A DNA stretch of 41,070 nt, from NCBI GenBank assembly GCA_900546645.1, contig URDR01000020.1, forward strand, positions 1 to 41,070, written 5' to 3'. Below are positions 16,359-25,255 of the stretch, in pieces. The translations under genes were made by a program, and so were the position numbers. Within the stretch, counting starts at the first letter, position 1, and every line of letters begins with the position of its first letter. A model generated the notes under the pieces. It saw only the letters and a list, made by a program, of their open reading frames with translations. It was not told the DNA's origin and did not search any database. Origin of the DNA: an uncultured Bacteroides sp. GTDB lineage: Bacteria; Bacteroidota; Bacteroidia; Bacteroidales; Bacteroidaceae.

Positions 16359-18209
16359 TTATTTTTTCATTCTTTCCTGACGTTCTTTCTGTAAGCGTTC
16401 CTGCTCTTTTTGCAAAGCCTCCAGTTTGGCCATCAGACCGCTCTGTTTCCGTGCAGAAGGAGCCTTCTTGTTAGCTTCCAATTGTGCCAATAGCTTCTTC
16501 TCGTCAGTCATTTTGCGCATAACCCACATGGTGATGATTCCGATCAATCCTGATATAAAATAATAATAACTCAGTCCTGAAGCATATTCATTGAAGATAA
16601 AGAAGAACATGACAGGCATGATATACATCATCCATTTCATTGCAGCCATTTGCGGGTTGTTGCCCATATCTTGCTGTTTCATCATGATGATTTGGTTTAG
16701 CACCGTGGTTAAACTGAACAACAGACAGAATACGCTCAGATGGTTACCCAGCAGGGGAATGTTAGTGCTCCAGCTAATCAGATCATCATACGATGAAAGG
16801 TCGTCTGCCCATAAGAAACTTTGCTGACGCAATTCAATAGCGTTCGGCACAAAGAAGAATAAAGCCATGAAGACCGGAGTTTGGATAAGCATAGGTAAAC
16901 ATCCTCCCATTGGGCTTACGTTATATTCGCGATAAAGCGCCATTGTTTCCTGTTGTTTCTTTAAGGCATCTTCCTGTTTTGGATATTTTGCATTGATTTT
17001 ATCAACATAGGGTTTCAATGCGCGCATCTTTGCTGAAGATATAAACGATTTCCATGTAGTTGGTAATACCAATACTTTAACAATGATAGTCATCAATAAG
17101 ATAACCAGTCCCATGCTTAATCCCCAACTTGAAAGCCAGTCGAACAAGTTAATGGTAAACCACCGGTTAATCAGTCGGATGATGGGCCATCCCAGATAAA
17201 CCAAGTCTTCCAGTTCCTGATCTTTATCCTGGAAGCTCAAATCATTGCTGGCCAGCAAGGTCTTAAAGTGGTTCGGACCATAATAGAACTGGAGGTGGCT
17301 GGGCTGTTTGCCGGTAGGGTCAAAGAATGTTTTCATTTCAGCGTTATAGTTTTTCATATATCCACTGCCTTTTTGTTCCATATTTGACTCTAATGTGGCA
17401 TTTTCAAAGTTCTTCTCAGCCATAAATACGCAAGAAAAATATTGGTTTTTAAAGGCCACCCAGTTTAATGCTTCAGGAATACTCTTGCGTTCATTGTTTG
17501 TTTCACTCAGATAGTCGAAGCTGTCATCAGCCGGCTTATAGGTAAGTGAAGTATAACGCTGCTCAAAGGTATATCCTTTTTCCATTTGGCGAGCTCTCTG
17601 TTTCCAGTCAATGCTCATGCTTTTCAAAGACGGAGAAAAGAAGTTTTGCATACCTTCTGCTTCCACCGTCATGTCTACCATATATGAATTCGGAAGCAAA
17701 CGATAGTTGAAAGCCAGAAAACCTCCATTTGAAGCTTTTAAACGCATGCTGACAGTGCTGTCTGTAACGTTTGTAGCTTCAAAATACATTTGGTCGCTTA
17801 TGATATTTTCGTTTTTTCCTTCAAAACTGAAATTCAATGAGGCATCGCTCTCGTCAAATAAAATTAACGGTTCCTGCTTTTGGTCTTTATAATCTTTCAG
17901 TGTAGCTTTACAGATACGTCCTCCTTTATTGCTGAAGACGAGTTTGAGCAAATCATTTTCCAAGGTAAGAAATTGTTCTTCACCTTGAGTGGCTTGAAAA
18001 AATGCTGAGGTAGAATCTATTTGAATTGTTTTCTCTGCGATTTCTTCTTGGGCCTTTTTGATTTCTTCTTGTTTCTGTATAACCTGTTGGATAGAATCTT
18101 GATAGTGCTGTGCACGTGCTCTTTCCTCTTGGTTAGGGCGGTTGTAGATTCCGAAACCTACTATAACCGCCCCAATCAGAGCAAAACCCACTAACGTGTT
18201 TTTGTCCAT
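16359..18209 (-). CDS. yidC: Membrane protein insertase YidC
   Basis: A 616-aa YidC/Oxa1/Alb3 insertase of the long Gram-negative type, which inserts and folds inner-membrane proteins with or without SecYEG. The N-terminal TM helix (about residues 5-22, LVGFALIGAVIVGFGIY) precedes a periplasmic beta-rich domain (about 70-340). The core insertase follows with WGLSMGLVILLMTIIV, the MRALKPYVDKINAKYP cytoplasmic coiled coil and YREYNVSPMGGCLPMLIQ, then the MYIMPVMFFFIFNEYASGL helix. The C-terminus is a basic, Gln/Lys-rich tail that could contact ribosomes. It begins 33 bp after pyrG. Confidence 0.97.
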   Translation of the reverse strand: MDKNTLVGFALIGAVIVGFGIYNRPNQEERARAQHYQDSIQQVIQKQEEIKKAQEEIAEKTIQIDSTSAFFQATQGEEQFLTLENDLLKLVFSNKGGRICKATLKDYKDQKQEPLILFDESDASLNFSFEGKNENIISDQMYFEATNVTDSTVSMRLKASNGGFLAFNYRLLPNSYMVDMTVEAEGMQNFFSPSLKSMSIDWKQRARQMEKGYTFEQRYTSLTYKPADDSFDYLSETNNERKSIPEALNWVAFKNQYFSCVFMAEKNFENATLESNMEQKGSGYMKNYNAEMKTFFDPTGKQPSHLQFYYGPNHFKTLLASNDLSFQDKDQELEDLVYLGWPIIRLINRWFTINLFDWLSSWGLSMGLVILLMTIIVKVLVLPTTWKSFISSAKMRALKPYVDKINAKYPKQEDALKKQQETMALYREYNVSPMGGCLPMLIQTPVFMALFFFVPNAIELRQQSFLWADDLSSYDDLISWSTNIPLLGNHLSVFCLLFSLTTVLNQIIMMKQQDMGNNPQMAAMKWMMYIMPVMFFFIFNEYASGLSYYYFISGLIGIITMWVMRKMTDEKKLLAQLEANKKAPSARKQSGLMAKLEALQKEQERLQKERQERMKK

Positions 18210-18242
18210 TTCTTATTTTATCTATAACCTAAAATTAATATC

Positions 18243-19841
18243 TTATTTGTCAATAGCTGCTTTAATGAATGACAGGAATAGAGGATGTGGTTTTAGTACA
18301 GTACTGCTGTATTCCGGGTGGAACTGAGTACCGATAAACCACTTCAATGTAGGAATTTCCACAATCTCCACTAAGTCGGATTCAGGATTGATACCCACAC
18401 ATTTCATGCCTGCGTTTTCGTATTCAGCTTTATAGTCATTGTTAAATTCATAACGATGGCGATGACGTTCCTGAATGTGTTCGTTCTGATATGCCTGGAA
18501 TGTTTTAGACGCAGGGTCAAGTACACATTCATAAGCTCCTAAGCGCATGGTTCCTCCCATATTGGTAATAGATTTTTGTTCTTCCATAATGTCGATAACA
18601 TTATGTGGAGTTTTTTCATCCATTTCTCGGCTGTTGGCATCAGTATAGCCTAATACGTTACGGGCAAATTCAATAGCCATACATTGCATACCAAGACAGA
18701 TACCGAACGTAGGCATATTATGGGTACGACAATATTTGATAGCCACGAATTTACCTTCAATGCCGCGTTGACCAAATCCCGGACAGATAATAATACCGTC
18801 CATCTCTTTCAGCTGTTCCTCTACATTCTCATCGGTCAGTTTTTCGCTATTGATGAAGTGGATATCAGCTTTACGGTCATTATAGGTTGCAGCTTGAGAG
18901 AGAGCTTCCAAGATTGACTTATAAGCATCTTGAAGATCATATTTACCTACCAGGCCAATTTTTACTTTCTCAGTGGCATGATGACGCCGGTTCAGGAATT
19001 CTCTCCATGGACCTAATGTAGGAGTTTCGCCTACGGGAAGTCCCATCTTTTCCAAGATAGTTGCATCTAATTTTTGTTCCTGCATACGCAAAGGCACTTC
19101 ATAGATGGTTGGCATATCCATTGACTGGATTACTGCGCTCTCATCTACATTGCAGAACAATGCAACTTTTTTTCTAAGATTTGTGCTCAATTCATGTTCC
19201 GTACGCAAAACCAAGATGTCTGGTTGAATTCCGACAGACTGCAGTTCTTTTACCGAGTGCTGAGTCGGTTTTGTTTTTAATTCACCGGCAGCTGCCAGAT
19301 AGGGGACATAAGTTAAATGAACGCATAATGCATTTTTGCCAAGTTCCCATTTCAACTGACGGATACTTTCCAGATACGGAAGCGATTCGATATCCCCCAC
19401 TGTTCCTCCGATTTCAGTAATTACGAAGTCAAACTTGTATTTGTTTCCTAAAAGTTTGACATTGCGTTTAATTTCATCGGTAATGTGCGGAATGATTTGG
19501 ATTGTCTTACCTAAATAATCACCACGACGTTCTTTATCGATTACACTCTTATAGATACGTCCAGTTGTAATATTATTGGCTTTAGTAGTTTGAATACCTA
19601 AAAAGCGTTCGTAGTGTCCCAAGTCGAGATCGGCTTCATGGCCATCTACGGTAACATAACACTCCCCGTGTTCATAAGGGTTCAGCGTACCCGGGTCAAT
19701 GTTGATGTACGGGTCGAACTTCTGAATTGTTACGCTGTAGCCTCTGGCTTGCAGCAACTTGCCAATAGATGATGAAATAATCCCTTTACCTAATGAAGAG
19801 GCTACACCACCTGTTACGAAAATGTACTTAGTTTCTGCCAC
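18243..19841 (-). CDS. pyrG: CTP synthase
   Basis: A 532-aa CTP synthase, converting UTP, ATP and glutamine into CTP as the last step of pyrimidine nucleotide synthesis. The synthetase domain (about 1-270) starts with FVTGGVASSLGKGIISSSIG, followed by QKFDPYINIDPGTLNPYEHG and ITEIGGTVGDIESLP. The class I glutaminase domain has the oxyanion segment GIIICPGFGQRG, the Cys nucleophile in FGICLGMQCMAIEF and the His/Glu pair in GTQFHPEYSS. All catalytic residues are present. It heads the pyrG-yidC-DUF2721-S9 block and is divergent from the DUF3078 gene. Confidence 0.98.
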   Translation of the reverse strand: MAETKYIFVTGGVASSLGKGIISSSIGKLLQARGYSVTIQKFDPYINIDPGTLNPYEHGECYVTVDGHEADLDLGHYERFLGIQTTKANNITTGRIYKSVIDKERRGDYLGKTIQIIPHITDEIKRNVKLLGNKYKFDFVITEIGGTVGDIESLPYLESIRQLKWELGKNALCVHLTYVPYLAAAGELKTKPTQHSVKELQSVGIQPDILVLRTEHELSTNLRKKVALFCNVDESAVIQSMDMPTIYEVPLRMQEQKLDATILEKMGLPVGETPTLGPWREFLNRRHHATEKVKIGLVGKYDLQDAYKSILEALSQAATYNDRKADIHFINSEKLTDENVEEQLKEMDGIIICPGFGQRGIEGKFVAIKYCRTHNMPTFGICLGMQCMAIEFARNVLGYTDANSREMDEKTPHNVIDIMEEQKSITNMGGTMRLGAYECVLDPASKTFQAYQNEHIQERHRHRYEFNNDYKAEYENAGMKCVGINPESDLVEIVEIPTLKWFIGTQFHPEYSSTVLKPHPLFLSFIKAAIDK

Positions 19842-19891
19842 AATATATTATTTTTTGGTTTAAATACTTCTGAACTAATTATTCCAAGTTG

Positions 19892-19899
19892 CAAAAGTA
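19892..19899 (-). promoter_or_regulatory. -7 box for pyrG
   Basis: The minus strand reads TACTTTTG (TAnnTTTG) 50 bp ahead of the pyrG start. The -33 box is not evident. Confidence 0.45.
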
Positions 19900-20047
19900 T
19901 AAAAATTAATGGAGAGTGGAAAGTGAAGCGTGAAGAATTTTAGAGAAGATTTTAGTCTTGGCAGATATTCGATGCGTGATAAATGACAGAAACACTTTTT
20001 TTGATTGGGAAAATGCTATTTATTTTATTCTTCAAATAAAAAATATG

Positions 20048-20055
20048 TAAATTTG
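20048..20055 (+). promoter_or_regulatory. -7 box for the DUF3078 gene
   Basis: TAAATTTG at 20048-20055 is a perfect TAnnTTTG followed by GCG. It lies 20 bp before the DUF3078 start codon, giving a very short leader. Confidence 0.5.
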
Positions 20056-20075
20056 CGCAGTTTTTTAATGATGAA

Positions 20076-21836
20076 ATGAAAATGAAAGGTAAAAAAATAG
20101 TCTTCAAATTCATGTGGGTAGCTTTGAGCTTGCTGGCCGGTACGCATGCTAAGGCAAATGAGCAAGTATATGGCTCTGATTCTTTGCGGGTTAATCTGGC
20201 TGGACCTGACAGCTTACGCCTGAAAACGCTTCGCTCTGACAGTTTACCGGAGGAGAATAGTCCGGCAGAAATACTGATTCTTGATAGCGTAATGGCTGCA
20301 GAATTATTGGCGGATACAGTGAAAGTCGATTTGCCTGATATAGATTCGTTAACCGCTAGACCGGTATCTTTGGCAGTGGATTCTATCAGTGTCCAGGCAG
20401 ACCCGCTTTTTGATGAGAGTGATATATCTATAGAAGATTCTATTATAGTTCAAGCCGATTCGCTGCTGATAGAGATAGAAAAAGCGGCTGCTCATTTGCG
20501 AGACTCTGTGGTTCATTTGCGAGATTCTTTGCAGCGTGCAAAGGTGGCTCGGAAAGAAAAGCCGAATCCAGAAGTACTTGCATTTAATCGTTTGATAAGA
20601 AGCTATCGTCGCTATTATGCTGAATGGGAGGATCGTTGGAATGATATTTATCTGATTATTACAGGTGAACGATGTGATCCGGACTTTTACAAGTTAGTGA
20701 TGCCAGCTACTTACTATCGCGCGCCGATTGAGCAAAGTATGAGCATTGAAGGATGGGCACCGACCATTTCTTTTATGAAAAAAGCATATCGCGAAAATAA
20801 AATGATTCCTTTGGCAGATTTGCAGAAGTCGAAGCGGGTGGACCGCTACGTGAATCGTTCCTTGCTTGATTTTTATGTTGCTTATCCTGGATTGGTTAAA
20901 CAAAATGAGTCGGTACTTGAGCGCTTTGACCTTATGCCTGACGAATTGCTAAAGCAGAAAGACCGGAAGGAGAAAATGCGCGAAATGATTCATCGTGATA
21001 GCTTGCGTAAGGTAGAAGAGCAAGAACTACTGGTTATTAAACCGAATTTTTGGAAGTTTGGAGGAGATAGTTTCTTGCAGTTCTCTCAAAACTATATTTC
21101 AAGCAACTGGCATAAGGGAGGTGAAAGTACTAAGTCAATGCTTTCCGGTTTTACATGGACTGCTAACTATGATGATCATCAACGTGTACAGTTTGAAAAC
21201 CGGGTAGAATGGAAGCTAGGCTTCGTGACTGCTCCCTCAGATACAGTTCATTCATATAAAGCTAACAACGACTTGCTCAGACTGACCTCTAAGTTCGGAT
21301 ACCGTGCCATTAATACGTGGTATTATACCCTGTCGGCTGAATTTAAGACACAGTTTTTCTCTAACTATGCAACAAATTCGGACAACTTGGTTTCTGCTTT
21401 CTTTTCTCCGGCAGAGCTGAATGTCGGTCTCGGTATGGACTATAAGTATGTAAAAGAGGGACGTTGCAATCTTTCTGTGCTGATAAATCCAGTCAACTAT
21501 ACCTTATATAGTGTATCAAGTAATCGTGTAGACCCTACCAGATTTAATATAAAAGAAGGTCATAAGCATGAAAGTGTATGGGGTTCGCGTTTGGAAGCCA
21601 CATTGATGTGGAAAATTTTCAAAGGATTTACATGGGAGTCTCGTTTCTCTTATACAACGAACTATGAAAAAGTTTTGGGCGAATGGGAAAATACATTTAC
21701 GTTTGCCTTTAATCGATTCCTCTCTACAAAAGTCTTTGTACACGGACGCTTTGATGATGGGGTTCCCAGAGTTGAAGGAAAAGGCTATCTTCAATTACAA
21801 GAATTGTTTAGCTTTGGTTTGAATTATACTTGGTAA
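20076..21836 (+). CDS. DUF3078 outer-membrane beta-barrel protein
   Basis: A 586-aa exported protein. A signal peptide (about residues 1-27, FMWVALSLLAGTHAKA) is followed by an acidic linker of some 130 residues with recurring D-S-L or D-S-I motifs (SDSLR, PDSLR, SDSLP, IDSLT, VDSIS, EDSII, RDSVV, RDSLQ). A charged helical part follows. From about residue 325 (NFWKFGGDSFLQFSQN) the DUF3078 domain shows alternating beta strands and ends in the aromatic FGLNYTW, typical of a beta-barrel C-terminus. It is probably an outer-membrane protein. Function is unknown. The TRIC-like gene start follows the stop by 23 bp. Confidence 0.85.
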   Translation: MKMKGKKIVFKFMWVALSLLAGTHAKANEQVYGSDSLRVNLAGPDSLRLKTLRSDSLPEENSPAEILILDSVMAAELLADTVKVDLPDIDSLTARPVSLAVDSISVQADPLFDESDISIEDSIIVQADSLLIEIEKAAAHLRDSVVHLRDSLQRAKVARKEKPNPEVLAFNRLIRSYRRYYAEWEDRWNDIYLIITGERCDPDFYKLVMPATYYRAPIEQSMSIEGWAPTISFMKKAYRENKMIPLADLQKSKRVDRYVNRSLLDFYVAYPGLVKQNESVLERFDLMPDELLKQKDRKEKMREMIHRDSLRKVEEQELLVIKPNFWKFGGDSFLQFSQNYISSNWHKGGESTKSMLSGFTWTANYDDHQRVQFENRVEWKLGFVTAPSDTVHSYKANNDLLRLTSKFGYRAINTWYYTLSAEFKTQFFSNYATNSDNLVSAFFSPAELNVGLGMDYKYVKEGRCNLSVLINPVNYTLYSVSSNRVDPTRFNIKEGHKHESVWGSRLEATLMWKIFKGFTWESRFSYTTNYEKVLGEWENTFTFAFNRFLSTKVFVHGRFDDGVPRVEGKGYLQLQELFSFGLNYTW

Positions 21837-21859
21837 TATATTTAGTTATAGTTTTTAGA

Positions 21860-22498
21860 ATGAATAGTTTATTTCAAATACCGTCATTTGTAACAGTGCT
21901 TGATTTTATCGGGACATTTGCATTCGCCATCAGTGGCATTCGTTTGGCATCGGCAAAAAGTTTTGACTGGTTTGGTGCGTATATTGTGGGGCTGGCTACA
22001 GCCGTAGGAGGGGGTACTATTCGTGATTTATTGCTTGATGTAACTCCACCTTGGATGACAGATCCTATGTATTTGCTTTGTACAGCCTATGCCATGATTT
22101 TTGTAATTATATTTGGCAAATATCTTATCCGACTGAATAATACGTTCTTTTTGTTTGATAGTATTGGACTTGCTCTTTTTACCGTGGTGGGTTTTAGCAA
22201 GGCTTATAGTTTAGGTTATCCATGTTGGATTGCCATTATTATGGGCAGTGTAACCGGAGCTGCCGGTGGCGTATTGCGCGATGTTTTTATAAATGAAATT
22301 CCATTGATTTTCCGGAAAGAAATTTATGCTATGGCATGTGTCGTTGGGGGGATTGTTTATTGGTTGTGTCTGAAGTCGGGGATGGAAGATTATTTGGGGC
22401 AAATCTTAGGAGGTGTTGTAGTGTTTGTGGTACGTATTTTAGCTGTGAAGTATCAGATTACATTGCCTATTTTGAAAGGGGATTCTGAAAGTGAGTAA
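21860..22498 (+). CDS. TRIC/UPF0126-family membrane protein (YicG-like)
   Basis: A 212-aa membrane protein with seven hydrophobic helices. It has the two-fold repeat of the UPF0126 (TRIC-type) family: GTFAFAISGIRLASAK with AVGGGTIRDLLL, and then a second unit with VTGAAGGVLRDVFINEIP. The conserved GGGT(I)RD and GGVLRD turns are the signature of this family, which includes trimeric intracellular cation channels and the E. coli glycine-linked YicG. The substrate is not predictable. A Met at 21830 would overlap the DUF3078 stop and add 10 residues; 21860 is preferred because MNSLFQIPSF begins the family's first helix. Confidence 0.9.
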   Translation: MNSLFQIPSFVTVLDFIGTFAFAISGIRLASAKSFDWFGAYIVGLATAVGGGTIRDLLLDVTPPWMTDPMYLLCTAYAMIFVIIFGKYLIRLNNTFFLFDSIGLALFTVVGFSKAYSLGYPCWIAIIMGSVTGAAGGVLRDVFINEIPLIFRKEIYAMACVVGGIVYWLCLKSGMEDYLGQILGGVVVFVVRILAVKYQITLPILKGDSESE

Positions 22499-22501
22499 TC
22501 T

Positions 22502-23356
22502 ATGAACCAAAAACGTCGACTTGTTTTTTATGCATATCGCATATGGGCTTTACTTCCTCTATTCTATTTTCAGGATGCATTAGCCTGTGGAAGTGCCGAC
22601 AGCTTACGTGTGGAGAGTCTTTTATGTCAAGCTGCTATGCTTCCTACAGACAGTAATAAGGTATTGTTTTTTGCTCATGGGCTTGAAGGAAAGCCTTATC
22701 AGACCGGAACATTGGATACAGGAAACCTGGAGGAATTGGTAGTACGGTTAGATTGCTTTGACTGTGTAACTTTTGTGGAAACAGTTCTTGCACTGGTGCG
22801 GTGTAATAGGCTTGGTCAATTAAGCTTTTCTGATTTTTGCAAGCATCTGCAAGTTATACGCTACCGTGATGGCATAATCGATTCGTATGCTTCACGTTTG
22901 CATTATTTTAGTGATTGGATATGGAATAATACACACAAGCATCTTGTTTATGAGCGCACTGGTGAACTAAGTAAAAAGGTTCGCAAATTATCTCTTGACT
23001 TTATGACTAAACACGCCTCTCTTTATCCGGCTTTTGCTGACTCGCTTTGTCTTGACTCAATGTATAAGGTGGAGAGCAGATGGCAAAATTATGCTATGCC
23101 TTATATAGAAAAAGGCAGACTCAACGGCTTATCGTCAGAATTGGATATTCGCAATGGTGATATTTTAGCTTTGACAACTTCTAAAGAGGGGCTTGATGTG
23201 GTGCACGTGGGGTTTGCCTATTGGGTGGAGGGGAAGCTTCATCTGCTTCATGCCTCATCTCTTCATGGAAAGGTTCTTGTTGACCCCATTCCATTATTTG
23301 ATTATTTAGAAAAGAAGCCTAATCATACTGGAGTAAGGGTGATAAGTTTATTATGA
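22502..23356 (+). CDS. DUF1460 (NlpC/P60-like) periplasmic amidase
   Basis: A 284-aa exported protein of the DUF1460 family, related to NlpC/P60 peptidases and reported in Bacteroides as N-acetylmuramoyl-L-alanine amidase-like. A signal peptide ends near residue 29 (YFQDALACG). The presumed catalytic Cys is in LDCFDCVTFVETVLALVRC near residue 82, and the His in DVVHVGFAYW near 240. SRLHYFSDWIW near 135 is another family segment. It probably acts on cell-wall peptides in the periplasm. It follows the TRIC-like gene by 3 bp and is followed by a strong bidirectional terminator. Confidence 0.87.
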   Translation: MNQKRRLVFYAYRIWALLPLFYFQDALACGSADSLRVESLLCQAAMLPTDSNKVLFFAHGLEGKPYQTGTLDTGNLEELVVRLDCFDCVTFVETVLALVRCNRLGQLSFSDFCKHLQVIRYRDGIIDSYASRLHYFSDWIWNNTHKHLVYERTGELSKKVRKLSLDFMTKHASLYPAFADSLCLDSMYKVESRWQNYAMPYIEKGRLNGLSSELDIRNGDILALTTSKEGLDVVHVGFAYWVEGKLHLLHASSLHGKVLVDPIPLFDYLEKKPNHTGVRVISLL

Positions 23357-23368
23357 AAAAGAACATTT

Positions 23369-23417
23369 AATAATAAAGCCGACTGATTCGTAGGTTGAAT
23401 CAGTCGGCTTTATTATT
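23369..23417. terminator. 21-bp bidirectional terminator hairpin
   Basis: Arms 23369-23389 and 23397-23417 are perfectly complementary over 21 bp with a 7-nt loop. They lie between the convergent DUF1460 and MBL genes, and the AT-rich ends suit termination on both strands. Confidence 0.9.
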
Positions 23418-23447
23418 GGGGTAGTTGGGTGAATGGGTTGTTGTGTG

Positions 23448-24254
23448 TTATTCAAAACAATAAACATCCGAAGGGGTTGTTCGCTTGAGTGGAATAACTT
23501 GAAGGTCTTTTCCGGCAACAATGCCTCTGTTCTTTAATGCAAGTTCTACAGTCTTATAAGCCAGTTCAGGGTGGTTGTTGTCTTTACTCAAGTGGCAGAG
23601 CCATAAGTATTTTAGTCTTTCGGGAAAATGATTAGCCAAAAAATCCGCCATTTCTTTGTTGCTCATGTGTCCGTTCGGGCCAGCGATGCGCATTTTTAAA
23701 TGCTGTGGATAAGGCCCCATTTGCAGCATGGTTTCATCGTAGTTCGCTTCCATAATCAGATATTCAGCGCGGCTGATATATTGTGCAGCCGTGTCTGTAA
23801 TGTGTCCTATATCCGTAATGAATACAAATGTTTTATTTTCACATTCTATGCAATATCCAACATTGTCTGTTCCATCATGAGGAACCCCAAAGCATGTGAT
23901 GGTGAAGTCAGCTAATTTAAAGGTTTCTTCTTTTCGGATAAAATTTTTATGTTCGCTGCTGAGCTTTTCTGTCATACAATAACTGCGGGTGATTCCCTCG
24001 TGTATTTCTTGGGTAGAATAGATAGGAATGTGATGTTTTTCTCCTAAATGTCCTACAGCCTTTATATGATCGGCATGGTCGTGGGTTACTAATACAGCTT
24101 GAACTTGTTCCAGATTCAGACTATATTCCTTAAATATTTTTTTGATACTGCGTATGCCTATTCCCGCATCTATCAATATGCTGCATTTGTCTGTTCCGAG
24201 GTAATAGCAATTCCCGCTACTTCCACTTCCCAAACTCATAAATTTAATTTTCAT
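23448..24254 (-). CDS. MBL-fold hydrolase (YycJ/WalJ-like)
   Basis: A 268-aa metallo-beta-lactamase-fold hydrolase. It opens with MSLGSGSSGNCYYLG and ILIDAGIGIRS. The metal motif HDHADH (VLVTHDHADHIKAVGH) is near residue 58, the second ligand set is at CFGVPHDG, ITDIGH and MEANYD, and the C-terminal His is in LWLCHLSKDN. The arrangement is that of YycJ/WalJ proteins, which act as nucleases or DNA-repair hydrolases in some bacteria, but the reaction here is not proven. It is preceded by a minus-strand promoter at 24283-24290. Confidence 0.87.
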   Translation of the reverse strand: MKIKFMSLGSGSSGNCYYLGTDKCSILIDAGIGIRSIKKIFKEYSLNLEQVQAVLVTHDHADHIKAVGHLGEKHHIPIYSTQEIHEGITRSYCMTEKLSSEHKNFIRKEETFKLADFTITCFGVPHDGTDNVGYCIECENKTFVFITDIGHITDTAAQYISRAEYLIMEANYDETMLQMGPYPQHLKMRIAGPNGHMSNKEMADFLANHFPERLKYLWLCHLSKDNNHPELAYKTVELALKNRGIVAGKDLQVIPLKRTTPSDVYCFE

Positions 24255-24282
24255 GACTGCTTGTATTTTTTATAGAGAAATG

Positions 24283-24290
24283 CAAAGTTA
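24283..24290 (-). promoter_or_regulatory. -7 box for the MBL gene
   Basis: The minus strand reads TAACTTTG (TAnnTTTG), 28 bp upstream of the MBL start. No -33 match was found at the usual spacing. Confidence 0.45.
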
Positions 24291-24372
24291 TAAAAAATGC
24301 AGCAATTTAGAAGCGAACTAAACTGATTTATTCATATGCCTTGTGAAGATGAAGCGAATTTTTCTTTACTGT

Positions 24373-24403
24373 TTTGCAAATTCACTATCTTTTTGTATAT
24401 TGG
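24373..24403 (+). promoter_or_regulatory. Possible promoter for the ExoX-C-like gene
   Basis: TTTG at 24373-24376 and TATATTGG at 24396-24403 are 19 bp apart; the -7 box has one mismatch to TAnnTTTG. If real it places translation at 24427, not at the upstream codons. Confidence 0.4.
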
Positions 24404-24426
24404 CTTCACAGGAATTAGGTTCGCTT

Positions 24427-25251
24427 ATGAAGGATAATCTGTCATTATATCAACTATCCGATGAAACAAAGGAAAAGATACGTGAACGTGTCAGAAGTTT
24501 TAACCGGAATAGAAATAGAGATAAGGGGGTTTATGCCATTAGCCTTGCTACCGGATACCGTCCTTATTATGCTCTATGGAGAATATTTGCAGGAGCAGAA
24601 CCTCCTTTGTTTATCCGTACGTTGGCTACAACGTTGGACGATGCACTAAGTCGGGCTATGCATCTGCTACAGAATTGTAACGTAGCATTGGCACTCGTGG
24701 AAAATGCTTTTTTTGAACCTTTTTATGGAATGGCCGATGATATTATGCCATTTGGAATGTATAAAGGCAAACGGCTGGCAGAAATCTATTATCTTGCTCC
24801 GTCGTATGTCTTATGGTTGGCAAATAAATTTACTCCAAGTTCCAAAAAATATAATCGGCTGATAGCCTTTGCCAAAGCGTTTGCTTTTGTCCACTTTGAG
24901 TTGACAGTGCAAAAAAGAAAGGTTTCATCTGTCAGTCATTTTGTAGGTGACAAAGGGGATAAATTATTTCATATTGACTTAGTAGTACTCAATGTTCGTT
25001 TGCAAGTAGATACTTACAAACCTGATTTTTATGTTGATCAGAATGTGCTGGCTGCCGACCGGGATGGAAACCGCTTCACTTTTCTTGTTAAGGCAGCAGG
25101 AAGTAGTTTAACTCCTAAGGTATTGCATTGCAGGAGCCGTAAAATAGAACAGCATCAGCAAATTCAGCTTGCTTCAGCTAAAATTATGGGGCATTATGAG
25201 AGTCATGGTGTGAAATATACCCGCTTAGGATACGTCAGACTCAACGGATAG
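24427..25251 (+). CDS. Exodeoxyribonuclease X C-terminal-like protein
   Basis: A protein of about 274 aa with no confident function. The most recognisable part is IMPFGMYKGKRLAEIYYL with YVLWLANKF (about residues 107-135), the pattern of the ExoX C-terminal/DUF3820 domain, a small domain seen in nuclease-related proteins. The N-terminal part (YALWRIFAGAEPPLF and LDDALSRAMHLLQNC) and the C-terminal part (RLQVDTYKPDFYVDQN and RDGNRFTFLVKA) suit a soluble protein. Longer starts at 24343 (GTG) and 24349 would add a hydrophobic segment that looks like chance reading, and a possible promoter lies inside it. No nuclease catalytic residues were identified. It is divergent from the MBL gene. Confidence 0.6.
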   Translation: MKDNLSLYQLSDETKEKIRERVRSFNRNRNRDKGVYAISLATGYRPYYALWRIFAGAEPPLFIRTLATTLDDALSRAMHLLQNCNVALALVENAFFEPFYGMADDIMPFGMYKGKRLAEIYYLAPSYVLWLANKFTPSSKKYNRLIAFAKAFAFVHFELTVQKRKVSSVSHFVGDKGDKLFHIDLVVLNVRLQVDTYKPDFYVDQNVLAADRDGNRFTFLVKAAGSSLTPKVLHCRSRKIEQHQQIQLASAKIMGHYESHGVKYTRLGYVRLNG

Positions 25252-25255
25252 GTTC

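Noticed and set aside
24343..24426. Apparent signal peptide at the start of the ExoX-C-like protein
   Set aside because: The longest frame begins with a GTG. The hydrophobic run overlaps a possible promoter, and the rest of the protein looks cytoplasmic.
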